Of a stretch of DNA of 64,000 nucleotides, positions 33,801 through 40,863 are shown one piece after another. Each line of letters begins with the position of its first letter. Positions within the stretch are counted from its first letter, which is position 1. The position numbers and the translations under genes are program-made. The notes under the pieces are model-generated. The model had not been told where the DNA came from, did no database searches, and saw only the letters and a program-made list of their open reading frames with translations. Source of the DNA: Phycisphaerales bacterium AB-hyl4 (GTDB lineage Bacteria; Planctomycetota; Phycisphaerae; Phycisphaerales; Phycisphaeraceae); the NCBI GenBank assembly GCA_041821185.1, contig JBGUBD010000004.1, forward strand, positions 1 through 64,000. Reading direction: 5' to 3'.

Positions 33801-34204
33801 TCCGGTTCGGGGACGGCCTGCATGAGCGCCTGCACGGGCGCGACGATGACATCAATCCGCGCCCCTTCGCTTAATCGGCCGACGACCTGCAATCGCTCGG
33901 CGAGCAGTTCGAGGCTGACGCTTGTCTCGCCGGGCAAGACTTCGAGCGCGCCGAACCGCTCGACGTGCAGGCCTTCGAACAGTTCAAGGTCGTCCAGCGC
34001 GTCGTCGGCCTCATCAAGATGCGCGACCACCAGCAACACAGGCCGACGCAGGTTCCGCGCAAGCGCCCCGGCCAGCAGGTTTGTGCTCGACCCGCGCGAC
34101 CCTTCCGCGACCACCCGCCGCGCAGACGCCAACCGCTCGCCCAGCGCACGGACTTGCGCCGAGCCGGCGATCTGCTCCAGCCAATGGTGGCGTTGTTCGG
34201 CCAT
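30815..34204 (-). CDS. mfd: Transcription-repair coupling factor Mfd
   Basis: A 1129-residue SF2 translocase that removes RNA polymerase stalled at DNA damage and recruits UvrA. The order is a UvrB-like N-terminal module, the RNA-polymerase-interacting CarD-like domain (DYVVHVDHGIAQFTGL), helicase motif I GDVGFGKTEVAIRAAFKA, motif II DEEQRFGVEHKNKL, motif VI QLRGRVGRYKHRAY, and a C-terminal TRCF domain. Residues about 397-426 (FRIPDSGKGT... with PKSEIQNPKSEI) are encoded by a GGATTTC hairpin repeat and sit in a loop before LLLPHHELF. All key motifs are intact, so the protein is probably functional. Confidence 0.96.
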   Translation of the reverse strand: MAEQRHHWLEQIAGSAQVRALGERLASARRVVAEGSRGSSTNLLAGALARNLRRPVLLVVAHLDEADDALDDLELFEGLHVERFGALEVLPGETSVSLELLAERLQVVGRLSEGARIDVIVAPVQALMQAVPEPEAAASFTRQLGEGDDISPNALMNWLGEAGYQRQDAIEQPGDFASRGGILDIYPPAGSLAGTDGSREAIGPIRLDFFGDELESIHLIDPDTMGSARRIKHIQLVGASAEQIQKDDRTTSLISLLPSDALAVMHEPMELAEQARGYYERLTNPRGIYAPKTVFQKLQQLPHVEVNQYGRSAAAPADRVALPVNQLPPLDTDAAKALIEIGELVQDDPTRAVVVLCRKPAERDRLRELLKEHAADATDRITIEVGYLHRGFVWTKGDFEFRIPDSGKGTAPDSPKSEIQNPKSEILLLPHHELFHRYDVRRRVRKVISAGTQASDAFLDLDVGDYVVHVDHGIAQFTGLKTLRRDGQSEEYLTLEFADQAKLHVPATQIDLVQKYVGGFEGRPPLSTLGGKRWSRQKEQVREAVKDLAAELLRVHAARETQPGIRYPADTAWQKEFEAEFPYDETDDQLAAIAAIKHDMSEDRPMDRLICGDVGFGKTEVAIRAAFKAIEFGKQVAVLVPTTVLAEQHERTFRQRMADYPFIVESMSRFKTGSDLTDIAKRLSLGQVDIVIGTHRLLSKDVKFADLGLVIIDEEQRFGVEHKNKLLSFRLTADVLTLTATPIPRTLHMSMVGLRDISSLATAPIDRRAIVTEVVPYDEKRIQQAILRELNREGQIYFVHNRVHNIQSVAATLQSLVPEARIAIGHGQMSPRELEKIMLRFIRREVDILVSTTIIESGIDIPTANTMFINKADHFGLAELHQLRGRVGRYKHRAYCYLLLPEDRTINEVAAKRLKAIEQYAMLGAGFKIAMRDLEIRGAGNLLGSEQSGHIAAVGYEMYCVLLEQETKKLKNEPIIQPTRTHLELPAVGALPRRFIRSDKHRMEAYRRLSRATTLKDYEQVVADLKDAYGEPPPTAQTLLDLTELRIAASTLGIDGLKLEGPDLIFTTRQAAKLNDVFVDAPGRVSLIDEKTVYYRPPSNYLQPIETLLAVLRKLLVRPLRQATVPAEG
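32927..33013. repeat. In-frame GGATTTC hairpin inside mfd
   Basis: The left arm (AATTTCGGATTTCGGATTTT and onward) and right arm (TTCCGGAATCCGGAATCCGA) are largely complementary, with about 40 bases between. The element is read in the mfd frame without a stop and adds about 29 residues containing two PKSEI units. Confidence 0.8.
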
Positions 34205-34237
34205 CAGATTCTCATGTTACTACGCGTTATTGGTTTT

Positions 34238-34370
34238 GCCACGAAGACACGAAGGGGAGGAAGGAAACACGAAGGTAGACAGGGGAAAGAGAAAAAGAAA
34301 TATATTTTCTGCTATCCCGATTTCCTTTGCGATTTCTTCGTGCCCTTCGTGCCCTTCGTGCCCTCGTGGC
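34238..34370. repeat. GCCACGAAG inverted-repeat element
   Basis: Left arm GCCACGAAGACACGAAGG and right arm CCTTCGTGCCCTCGTGGC bound a 133-base unit with an A/T-rich centre. The arms match those of the larger element at 28348-28583. It occupies the gap between mfd and the GNAT gene. Confidence 0.7.
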
Positions 34371-34381
34371 GAATCCGAATA

Positions 34382-34945
34382 TCAATCATCTTCCATCGGC
34401 GGCGTGCCGACTCGCAAGCGGGTGATTGTCGGCAGGATGTACTGATCCGGCGGCGGCGCTGCGGGGCGCGGCACGTCGGCCTCGGTGACGCTGTCGATCT
34501 CGCGGACCATGGCGATTTCGTCGCAGGCCTGGTTTTTCGGACACCGGACGCACTCGCTCCAGACTTTCAACGGCAACTGCTGGCGGTCGATGACCGCGAA
34601 GCCGAGCTTTTCGAAGAACGCTTTCTCGTAGGTGAGCGTCATGATCTTTTTGATGCCGAGCTCTTCCGCCTCGTCGACGCAGGTGAGCACGAGCTTTCGG
34701 CCGAGGCCCTGGCCGCGCGTGGCGGGCGAGACGGCGAGCGCGTAGACCTCGGCAAGGTTGGCCCAGACGACGGACAGGCCGCAGACGCCGAGCACACGGT
34801 CGTCGTCGTCCACAGCGACGTGGAAGTCGCGGACGTTTTCATACAACGATGCGAGCGAGCGCGGCAGCATGAGGCCGTACTCGGCACAGTCGTTGATGAT
34901 GCCTGCCATGGCGGGCACGTCGGCAATGTGGGCGCGGCGGATCAT
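34382..34945 (-). CDS. GNAT-family N-acetyltransferase, possibly N-acetylglutamate synthase-like
   Basis: A 187-residue acetyltransferase. The acetyl-CoA-binding motif A is VYALAVSPATRGQGLGRKLV (about 66-85), followed by AEELGIKKIMTLTYEKAFFEKLGFAVI. The latter part and the CVRCPKNQACDE cysteine cluster resemble stand-alone ArgA-type N-acetylglutamate synthases, which would feed arginine synthesis; argG is in the window but not adjacent. The C-terminal tail is polar. TACAAT six bases before the ATG suggests a leaderless transcript. Confidence 0.72.
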   Translation of the reverse strand: MIRRAHIADVPAMAGIINDCAEYGLMLPRSLASLYENVRDFHVAVDDDDRVLGVCGLSVVWANLAEVYALAVSPATRGQGLGRKLVLTCVDEAEELGIKKIMTLTYEKAFFEKLGFAVIDRQQLPLKVWSECVRCPKNQACDEIAMVREIDSVTEADVPRPAAPPPDQYILPTITRLRVGTPPMEDD

Positions 34946-34951
34946 GGGGGT

Positions 34952-34957
34952 ATTGTA
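34952..34957 (-). promoter_or_regulatory. -10-like hexamer TACAAT before the GNAT gene
   Basis: On the minus strand TACAAT is followed by ACCCCC and the ATG at 34945, a six-base gap. Confidence 0.4.
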
Positions 34958-35005
34958 GGTTTTAGTGGCGCGGGGGGTGGGGTGGTGGAGTTGGGTTTGG
35001 GCGGT

Positions 35006-35035
35006 AACGCCCAGGCATGGCTATGCCTGGGCGTT
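35006..35035. repeat. CCCAGGCATGG palindrome downstream of the ABC exporter gene
   Basis: Arms AACGCCCAGGCAT and ATGCCTGGGCGTT. It is a close copy of 11004-11033 and again lies just past the stop of a minus-strand gene, so a terminator role is likely. Confidence 0.65.
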
Positions 35036-35081
35036 GTGTGTGTGAGAGGGGGCTTTGTGGGAGTGGTGAGTTTATGGGGCG

Positions 35082-37067
35082 TCAGGGGGCGGGTTGTTCG
35101 TGCATGGCGGCGACGTCGGAGGCGCTGAGTTGGAGGTGGATCATCTGGCGGTATCGGCCGGACTGGCGCATGAGGTCTTCGTGTCGGCCGGCTTCGATGA
35201 CGCGGCCGCCTTCGATGACGAGGATCTGGTCGGCGTGGGTGATCGTGCTCAGGCGGTGGGCGATGACGAAGCTGGTGCGGGTGGCCATGAGTTCCTGGAG
35301 GCTGGCCTGGATGAGGCGTTCGCTTTCGGTGTCGAGGTTGCTGGTGGCTTCGTCGAGGATGAGCAGCTTGGGGTCTGCGAGGAGTGCGCGGGCGATGGCG
35401 AGGCGTTGGCGCTGGCCGCCGGAGAGCTTGACGCCGCGTTCGCCGATGAAGCTGTCGTAGCCTTCGGGGAGTTTGTCGATGAACTCGTGGGCGTTGGCGG
35501 CGGTGGCGGCGGCGATGATCTGGTCGAGTGAGGCTTCGCGGTTGGCGTAGCCGATGTTCTCCGCGATGCTGCCGTCGAAGAGGAAGATGTCCTGTTCGAC
35601 GATGCCGAGCAGGCTGCGGTAGCTGTCGATGTTGATTTCGCGGAGGTCGACGCCGTCGAGTTTGATGCTGCCTTCGTCGGGATCGTAGAAGCGGGCAATG
35701 AGGTTGCACATCGTGCTCTTGCCCGCGCCGGACGGGCCGACGAAGGCGACGGTCTGGCCTGGCAGGACGTCGAAGCTGACATCGCGGACGGCGGGCTCGT
35801 CGGTTTCGGGATAGTGAAACGTGACGTGTTCGGCGGTGAGTCTGCCTTGCACCTGATCGAGGTTGAGCACGCGTGCGTCGGGGTTGTCTGCCATCTCGGT
35901 GGGCTCTTCGAACAGGTCGAGCACGCGGTCGAGGCCGGCGAGGGCGTTTTGAAAGCCGGCGGCGCTCTGGGCGAGTGTCTGGATCGGCGAGAGCAGCGCG
36001 CCGAGGAATCCGAGGAAGACGACGAGGTCGCCGGCGGTCAGTTCCTGGCCTTGCTCGAGTTGGCCGGCGGCGAGCAGCTCGGCGTCGTTGAGGATGCGGA
36101 TGCCGCCGTAGAGGAGGACGAGCGCGGAGGCGAGTGGGATGAGGATCTGCCAGACCATGTCGACGCTGCGCATCCACCACCAGGCGCGGAGTTCCTGTCG
36201 TGTCATGAAGTGGTTGGAGGCGGTGAATGCGCCGGTTTCCGAGCGTTCGCGGGTGAAGGTTCGGACGACGCGCATGCCGCCGAAGGCTTCGGTGGCTCGG
36301 CCGTCGATCATGCGTCGTGTGGCGCGGACGTCGCGGAACATGGGGCGGATGCGGTTGATCCACGTGCGATGGGTCAACCAGACGACGGGGAGGATGACCA
36401 TCGCGCCGAGCAGCAGCCGCCAGTCGATCAGGGCGAGCACGACCAGCGATGCGACGAGCTGGACGATGGCCCGCCAGGGGTTGTAGATCATGGAGAAGAT
36501 CAGGTCGCCGACGGCGCCGGCGTCTTCGCGGAGCATGCTGGAGACGCCGCCTGACTTGATGGCCTGCACGCGATGCAGCGGAAGGCGGACGGCGTGCTGG
36601 AAGACCCGGCGGCGGACGTTGACGCGAACGCGATGGGAGATGCGCGTGGCTTGCCATCGGCTCCAGATGCTGATGAGCATGGCGAGCGCGGCGAAGCCGA
36701 CCATACCGCCGGCGACGAGGACGAGCAGCCCGCGGCGGTTTTCCTGTGCGGGCACCCAGTCGGGCACCCAGGCGGGCAGCGGCTTGTCGCCGAGCACGGT
36801 GTCGAAGATGGGCTTGAAGCCGGCGATGGGCGCGAGGCCGAACAGCGTGGAAAAGGTCAGCAGCATGAGGACGAGGGCGAGCATGGCCCAGTGGCCTCGG
36901 GCGAGATGGACGAGGTGGACGAAGAGACTGGTGAAGCCGCGTGCGCGGTCTTTGGATCGGGCTTTGCCGAGCGGCACGTCGCGGGGGCGGTCGTCGGGCT
37001 GAGCATCTTTGAGATGGCGTTTGTAGTCGCGGTATCGAAGTCGGCTGGATCGGGCGAGAGAACGCAT
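35082..37067 (-). CDS. ABC transporter, fused permease and ATPase (exporter type)
   Basis: A 661-residue half-transporter of the MsbA/MDR type. After a basic N-terminal tail of about 50 residues come six membrane helices (about 60-390). The ATPase domain (about 415-640) has Walker A FVGPSGAGKSTMCNLIARFY, a Q-loop (GIVEQDIFLFDGSI), the signature KLSGGQRQRLAIARALL, Walker B LLILDEATSNLD and the H-loop FVIAHRLST. It would act as a homodimer exporting a lipid or drug; the substrate is unknown. TATCAT lies six bases before the ATG. Confidence 0.93.
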   Translation of the reverse strand: MRSLARSSRLRYRDYKRHLKDAQPDDRPRDVPLGKARSKDRARGFTSLFVHLVHLARGHWAMLALVLMLLTFSTLFGLAPIAGFKPIFDTVLGDKPLPAWVPDWVPAQENRRGLLVLVAGGMVGFAALAMLISIWSRWQATRISHRVRVNVRRRVFQHAVRLPLHRVQAIKSGGVSSMLREDAGAVGDLIFSMIYNPWRAIVQLVASLVVLALIDWRLLLGAMVILPVVWLTHRTWINRIRPMFRDVRATRRMIDGRATEAFGGMRVVRTFTRERSETGAFTASNHFMTRQELRAWWWMRSVDMVWQILIPLASALVLLYGGIRILNDAELLAAGQLEQGQELTAGDLVVFLGFLGALLSPIQTLAQSAAGFQNALAGLDRVLDLFEEPTEMADNPDARVLNLDQVQGRLTAEHVTFHYPETDEPAVRDVSFDVLPGQTVAFVGPSGAGKSTMCNLIARFYDPDEGSIKLDGVDLREINIDSYRSLLGIVEQDIFLFDGSIAENIGYANREASLDQIIAAATAANAHEFIDKLPEGYDSFIGERGVKLSGGQRQRLAIARALLADPKLLILDEATSNLDTESERLIQASLQELMATRTSFVIAHRLSTITHADQILVIEGGRVIEAGRHEDLMRQSGRYRQMIHLQLSASDVAAMHEQPAP

Positions 37068-37073
37068 TGAAGG

Positions 37074-37079
37074 ATGATA
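37074..37079 (-). promoter_or_regulatory. -10-like hexamer TATCAT before the ABC exporter gene
   Basis: On the minus strand TATCAT is followed by CCTTCA and the ATG at 37067, the same six-base gap as at glcD and the GNAT gene. Confidence 0.4.
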
Positions 37080-37208
37080 GCAGGATGAGGTCGAGATTCA
37101 GCGGTGGGCTGATTTGGGGGCAGGTCGAGCTGGCGGGTAAGATGGCGGGCTGTGGTAGGCGCGGGTGGTGTATGGATGTGATCGAATGAACTTTTCATCT
37201 GGGCGAGC

Positions 37209-38216
37209 ATGATGATGCGAAACGCTTTGTGGCTGACGGTGGTGCTGTTGATGCCGACGTGGACGGTGGCGGCGTCGCCTGGCCGAGCGCAGTTGCTTGA
37301 GGATGTTCGGCCGAGGGCGGTGGAGCAGGTGTTCGCGTCGTCGACGTCGGACGATCCGTTCCTGCGTGCCAATGCGCTGGAGGCGGTGGTGTCGCTGCCG
37401 GACCGGGCGCTGCCGATGGTGCAGCTAGCGCTGGATGACGAACACCCGGCGGTGCGGTTCGCGGCGCTGGTGACGATGGGTCGGCTGCAACAGGAAGAGG
37501 CGGGCGAAACGGTGCTGGCGATGATGCTCGACGACGAGTCGGCGTCGGTGCGGGCGGCGGCGCGGTTCGCGGCGCACATGACCGGTGCGGAGGTGAGCCT
37601 GGGGCCGCTGGCGAACATGCTCGCGTCGCCGAGCCCGAGCCTGCGGAGCAACGTGGCGATCTTGCTCGGCGAGATGGGCGACCGGTCAGCGGTGCCGATG
37701 CTGGCGGAGCTGGCGCGGACGCCGATGCCGCGGGTGGATGAGGTGCGTCAGGCGCTGACGCGATTGCAGGTGGCGGAGACGATGGCGAGGCTCGGCGATG
37801 AGGCGTCGATGGACGCGCTGCGGGCCGGGGCGTACTCGAATCTGGATGAGGTGCGTGTGCTGTCGGTGCAGGCGCTGGGCAAGCTGGAGGACCGGCAGAT
37901 GTCGTCGGCGTTGAGGCATATGCTGGAACTGGAAGGCCAGCGACGGCCGCCGATCGAGGTTCGACTGGCGGCGGCGGAGGCACTGGCGAGGATGGGCGAT
38001 ACGCACGAACGGCTGCTGTCGACGATGCTGGAAGGTGCGAGCATGGACGAGCCGCCGATCCAGGCGCAAGCGGCGATGGCGATGGCTTACCTGGCCGATC
38101 GCAAGGCGGTTGAGAAGCTGGCGGGTTTGCTGGATCACAGCCACGAACAGGTTCGCCTGGCGGCGGCGGCGGCGATTTTGCGGGCAGGTGAGGTGCGGGT
38201 GGTGAGGGAGCGGTGA
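37209..38216 (+). CDS. Secreted HEAT-repeat protein
   Basis: A 335-residue protein with a signal peptide (MMMRNALWLTVVLLMPTWTVAASP). The rest is about eight helical pairs of HEAT/PBS-lyase type, recognisable as repeated patterns such as DDEHPAVRFAALVTMGRL, DDESASVRAAARFAA and DHSHEQVRLAAAAAILRAG. Such proteins serve as scaffolds; no catalytic motif is seen. Several in-frame ATGs at 37209-37217 make the exact start uncertain. It is divergent from the ABC exporter gene. Confidence 0.8.
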   Translation: MMMRNALWLTVVLLMPTWTVAASPGRAQLLEDVRPRAVEQVFASSTSDDPFLRANALEAVVSLPDRALPMVQLALDDEHPAVRFAALVTMGRLQQEEAGETVLAMMLDDESASVRAAARFAAHMTGAEVSLGPLANMLASPSPSLRSNVAILLGEMGDRSAVPMLAELARTPMPRVDEVRQALTRLQVAETMARLGDEASMDALRAGAYSNLDEVRVLSVQALGKLEDRQMSSALRHMLELEGQRRPPIEVRLAAAEALARMGDTHERLLSTMLEGASMDEPPIQAQAAMAMAYLADRKAVEKLAGLLDHSHEQVRLAAAAAILRAGEVRVVRER

Positions 38217-38218
38217 GG

Positions 38219-38310
38219 TTCTAGTTTCGAGTTTCTAGTTTATTAGTTTCGAGTTTTTATTAAGGGGTTTCGAACGCCAACTCGAAACTCGAAACGCGGA
38301 ACTCGAAACG
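38219..38310. repeat. TTTCGAG/TTTCTAG tandem hairpin
   Basis: The left arm is TTTCTAG/TTTCGAG units and the right arm ACTCGAAACTCGAAACGCGG-like units. They are complementary and separated by an A/T-rich loop. It is the main feature between the HEAT-repeat gene and the next gene; a TACAAT hexamer at 38340 follows. Confidence 0.75.
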
Positions 38311-38400
38311 CTCGGAATTGACCCCCCCTGCCCGGTTCGTACAATGACGGCTGCCGTCGCGGGCATACCTTTCCTTTAACTCAGGTTACGACGGAGCTGC

Positions 38401-39036
38401 ATGGTGCATAAGACGACATTGCGAGGCTCGGGGCTGCTGGCCGTGGTTGCGTTGGTGTTCGGTACGCTGGGGCTGGCGGGGCCGGCGGCGGCGTATCCGG
38501 AGCCGGCGATGGTCAGTCCGTCGTGGGCGTTGGAGTTTGAGTATCGGACGCCGCAGGCGATCTCGGTGGAGGGTGTCGACGGGACGCCGCGGTGGTACTG
38601 GTACATGCGCTATAAGGTGACGAACCATTCGGGGGACGATCGGCTGTTCATCCCCGAGATCACGGTGGCGACGGATACGGGCAAGATCATCGACACGGGG
38701 GCGAACGTGCCCGCGTCGGTGTTTCATCGGATTCGCGAGCGCGAGCGTGATCCGCTGCTGGAAAGCCCGGTGGACGTGGTCGGCCGACTGCTCCAGGGCG
38801 ATGACTATGCTCGGGAGAGCGTGGCGATCTGGCCCGCGCCGCGCGAGCCGGTGAATCAGTTCCGCATATTCGTGGCTGGGCTCAGTGGCGAGACGGCCAG
38901 TACCGAGCATCCGGTGACGGGCGAGACGGTGATGCTCCGTCGAACGCTGATGCTGACGTATCACCTGCCGGGCAGGCCGAGCACGCCGCAGCGACAGCCT
39001 GTGGTCTTTGAGGATGAGCGAGACGTGATGCGGTGA
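38401..39036 (+). CDS. Secreted protein of unknown function
   Basis: A 211-residue protein with a signal peptide (LLAVVALVFGTLGLAGPAAA). The mature part begins YPEPAMVSPSWALEFEYRTP and contains a beta-rich region (WYWYMRYKVTNHSGDDRLF, PEITVATDTGKII) of about 150 residues, with no Cys and no catalytic motif. I recognise no named family; its style resembles conserved planctomycete exported proteins. GGAG lies four bases before the ATG. Confidence 0.7.
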   Translation: MVHKTTLRGSGLLAVVALVFGTLGLAGPAAAYPEPAMVSPSWALEFEYRTPQAISVEGVDGTPRWYWYMRYKVTNHSGDDRLFIPEITVATDTGKIIDTGANVPASVFHRIRERERDPLLESPVDVVGRLLQGDDYARESVAIWPAPREPVNQFRIFVAGLSGETASTEHPVTGETVMLRRTLMLTYHLPGRPSTPQRQPVVFEDERDVMR

Positions 39037-39050
39037 TGGGCGAGACGGGG

Positions 39051-39094
39051 AAATTTCGGATTTGGGATTTCGGATTTCGAATTTGAGATTTTGA
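39051..39094. repeat. GGATTTC tandem repeat
   Basis: About six units of GGATTTC/GGATTTG type directly follow the secreted-protein gene. No complementary arm is evident here. Confidence 0.65.
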
Positions 39095-39120
39095 GCGGTG
39101 CGGTGGGGTGACTGGTCAGA

Positions 39121-40101
39121 TCATTTAAAGCCCAGGGGCCATTGGGTGCGTTGGACGCATCGCAGTGGTCGTACGGGGACCCAGCGCGTGCGGCGGCGCT
39201 GCTCGGTGAGCACGACCCTGCGGGCGAGGGCGGGCGACCTTTCGAAGACACGACGCACTTTCATTGGATGATTGCACTGGCTTGAGCGGTGCAGCAGGAT
39301 CACATGGCGAGGGTTGCCATGCGGACTTGCGGCGGCGATGCGCTGCACGGCGTCGTACGCCTGTTCGTTGGAGAGGTGGCCGGAGTCGGACATGTTGCGG
39401 CGGTTGACGAACGTGGGTCGCGAGCTGTGGATGGTCATCTGCTCGTCGTAGTTGGATTCGATGGCGAGCAGGTCGACGCCGGCGAGGTGGTCGACGACGC
39501 TGGGGGGCATGTGGCCGAGGTCTGTGGCGTAGCCGAGCGAGGCGTGTGGGGCGTCGACGCGGAAGGCGATCGTGCCCTGGCGGTCGTGCTGACAGCGGGC
39601 GGTGCGGACGGTGATAGCGGGTTGGCGGTCGATCGGCTGGAACGGGTCGGCGTCGAAGGCGCGGGCGAGGCCCGCCTGTTCGAGGTCGCGGCCGAGCGGG
39701 AGCAGGTGCAGGTCGTGGCGGTGCCAGTGGTGGAGGTGGACGGGGATGCGGCGGTCGATGAGGTGGCGGGGCCACGATCGGCGGAAGTGATCCTGGTCGA
39801 GGTGGGTGAGGCAGACGGCGTCGATGTCGTCGAGCGAGAGGCCGAGCTGGGCGAGGCGGCGAGCGGTGGTGCGCGGGCCGAAGCCGAGGTCGATGAGCAA
39901 GGTGGCGTCGGCGAAGCGGACGACGGTGCAGTTGCCGCCCGAGCCTGAGCCGAGGACGCAGACGCGGAAGGCCTCGCGCTGCGGTCGGCGGACGGCGGCG
40001 CGGCGTTGCGGCGTCGGCGACGTTCGCGGCGCGGTTGCGGCGTCGAGCGAGCCTGCACCGCTGAGGGCGGCGAACAGAGGATGGCAGTCGGTGTGAGGCA
40101 T
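39121..40101 (-). CDS. MBL-fold metallohydrolase resembling YycJ/WalJ
   Basis: A 326-residue metallo-beta-lactamase-fold protein. After a variable N-terminus, VCVLGSGSGGNCTVV (about 47-61) and LLIDLGFGPRTTARRL match the YycJ/WalJ subfamily of single-strand-specific exonucleases. The metal motif reads THLDQDHF, so the second His of the usual HxHxDH is Asp. YATDLGH, ESNYDEQM, SDSGHLSNEQA and a late VILLHRSS supply the other blocks. Metal binding may thus be altered. A TATAAT hexamer (40144-40139) lies 37 bases upstream. Confidence 0.75.
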   Translation of the reverse strand: MPHTDCHPLFAALSGAGSLDAATAPRTSPTPQRRAAVRRPQREAFRVCVLGSGSGGNCTVVRFADATLLIDLGFGPRTTARRLAQLGLSLDDIDAVCLTHLDQDHFRRSWPRHLIDRRIPVHLHHWHRHDLHLLPLGRDLEQAGLARAFDADPFQPIDRQPAITVRTARCQHDRQGTIAFRVDAPHASLGYATDLGHMPPSVVDHLAGVDLLAIESNYDEQMTIHSSRPTFVNRRNMSDSGHLSNEQAYDAVQRIAAASPHGNPRHVILLHRSSQCNHPMKVRRVFERSPALARRVVLTEQRRRTRWVPVRPLRCVQRTQWPLGFK

Positions 40102-40138
40102 GGCAAGGCGAAGTCGGTGTCCGCGAGGGGACCGGCCT

Positions 40139-40144
40139 ATTATA
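40139..40144 (-). promoter_or_regulatory. -10 hexamer TATAAT upstream of the MBL-fold gene
   Basis: A perfect TATAAT on the minus strand 37 bases before the ATG at 40101. The -35 region is weak. The rest of the 311-base gap 40102-40412 shows no other gene or repeat. Confidence 0.4.
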
Positions 40145-40412
40145 CGGACTGAAACGGTGTGAAAGCAGTGCGATTATGCGGGCTGGGCAAGGTGGCGCGA
40201 TGGGGCAAGGCGGCCGTGGCGGGTAATGCCGGTTTTTTGAAGATGCGGCTCGCCTGGCGCGGGGCAATAAGTAAAATGGGCCGATAATGATGTGATGGTC
40301 GCAGTTTCGACTGATGCACCCCGCTGGTCCGATGTTGGGGGATGTCGACCCGTTTGTAGTGGGTCGGACCGCGGAGTGGGTGTTGTGTGATTGACGAGCG
40401 AGGCGAACGACC

Positions 40413-40700
40413 ATGGAAGTAACTGTCACGGGCGTCCGTATGGCTGTGAGAAAGATTTGTTTTTGTGCTCCGGTGCTTGCGCTGGTGGGTCTGGTCGGGT
40501 GCACGGCCCCGCGGAGCAATGAGATTGTGCTGATCGAGCCGACCTATTCGTATCATCGCGACCAGGCGGCGGCGTCGCATGAAGTCGCATGGCCGGTCGT
40601 GGCGACCCCGTTCGCGGACCGCCCTGCTTCGACGCGGCTTCATTGGGCTGAGGCGAGCGATCGCGATGCGGACGAGATGAGCTGGCAGCGCGTGCGGTGA
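40413..40700 (+). CDS. Small putative lipoprotein
   Basis: A protein of 95 residues from 40413, or 86 from the in-frame ATG at 40440. A short hydrophobic signal (CFCAPVLALVGLVGC) ends in a lipobox-like LVGC. The mature part of about 60 residues has no recognised family and contains Tyr-His- and Trp-rich segments. The second ATG is the more natural signal-peptide start. Confidence 0.55.
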   Translation: MEVTVTGVRMAVRKICFCAPVLALVGLVGCTAPRSNEIVLIEPTYSYHRDQAAASHEVAWPVVATPFADRPASTRLHWAEASDRDADEMSWQRVR

Positions 40701-40776
40701 TGGTGGGGTTGCGGGGGAATCACATTGGATGATGGGGTCGGCGTGGGCGGGGCTTGGCCTGCTGGGGTGTTGTTGT

Positions 40777-40820
40777 GCGCGGAAGAGCGCGGGGCGAGCA
40801 CCGCGGCTGAATGTTGCAAG
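40777..40820. repeat. GCGGCTGAATGTTGCAAG repeat
   Basis: GCGCGGAAGAGCGCGG and then CACCGCGGCTGAATGTTGCAAG-like sequence match the right half of the element at 13298-13378 with few changes. Confidence 0.6.
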
Positions 40821-40851
40821 TAGGCGGCCGCGTGGGGTGGGCGCGGGCTCG

Positions 40852-40857
40852 TATGAT
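40852..40857 (+). promoter_or_regulatory. -10-like hexamer TATGAT before the membrane protein gene
   Basis: TATGAT ends six bases before ATG 40864. The six bases are GGGGGG-like, so a Shine-Dalgarno reading cannot be excluded. Confidence 0.35.
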
Positions 40858-40863
40858 GGGGGG

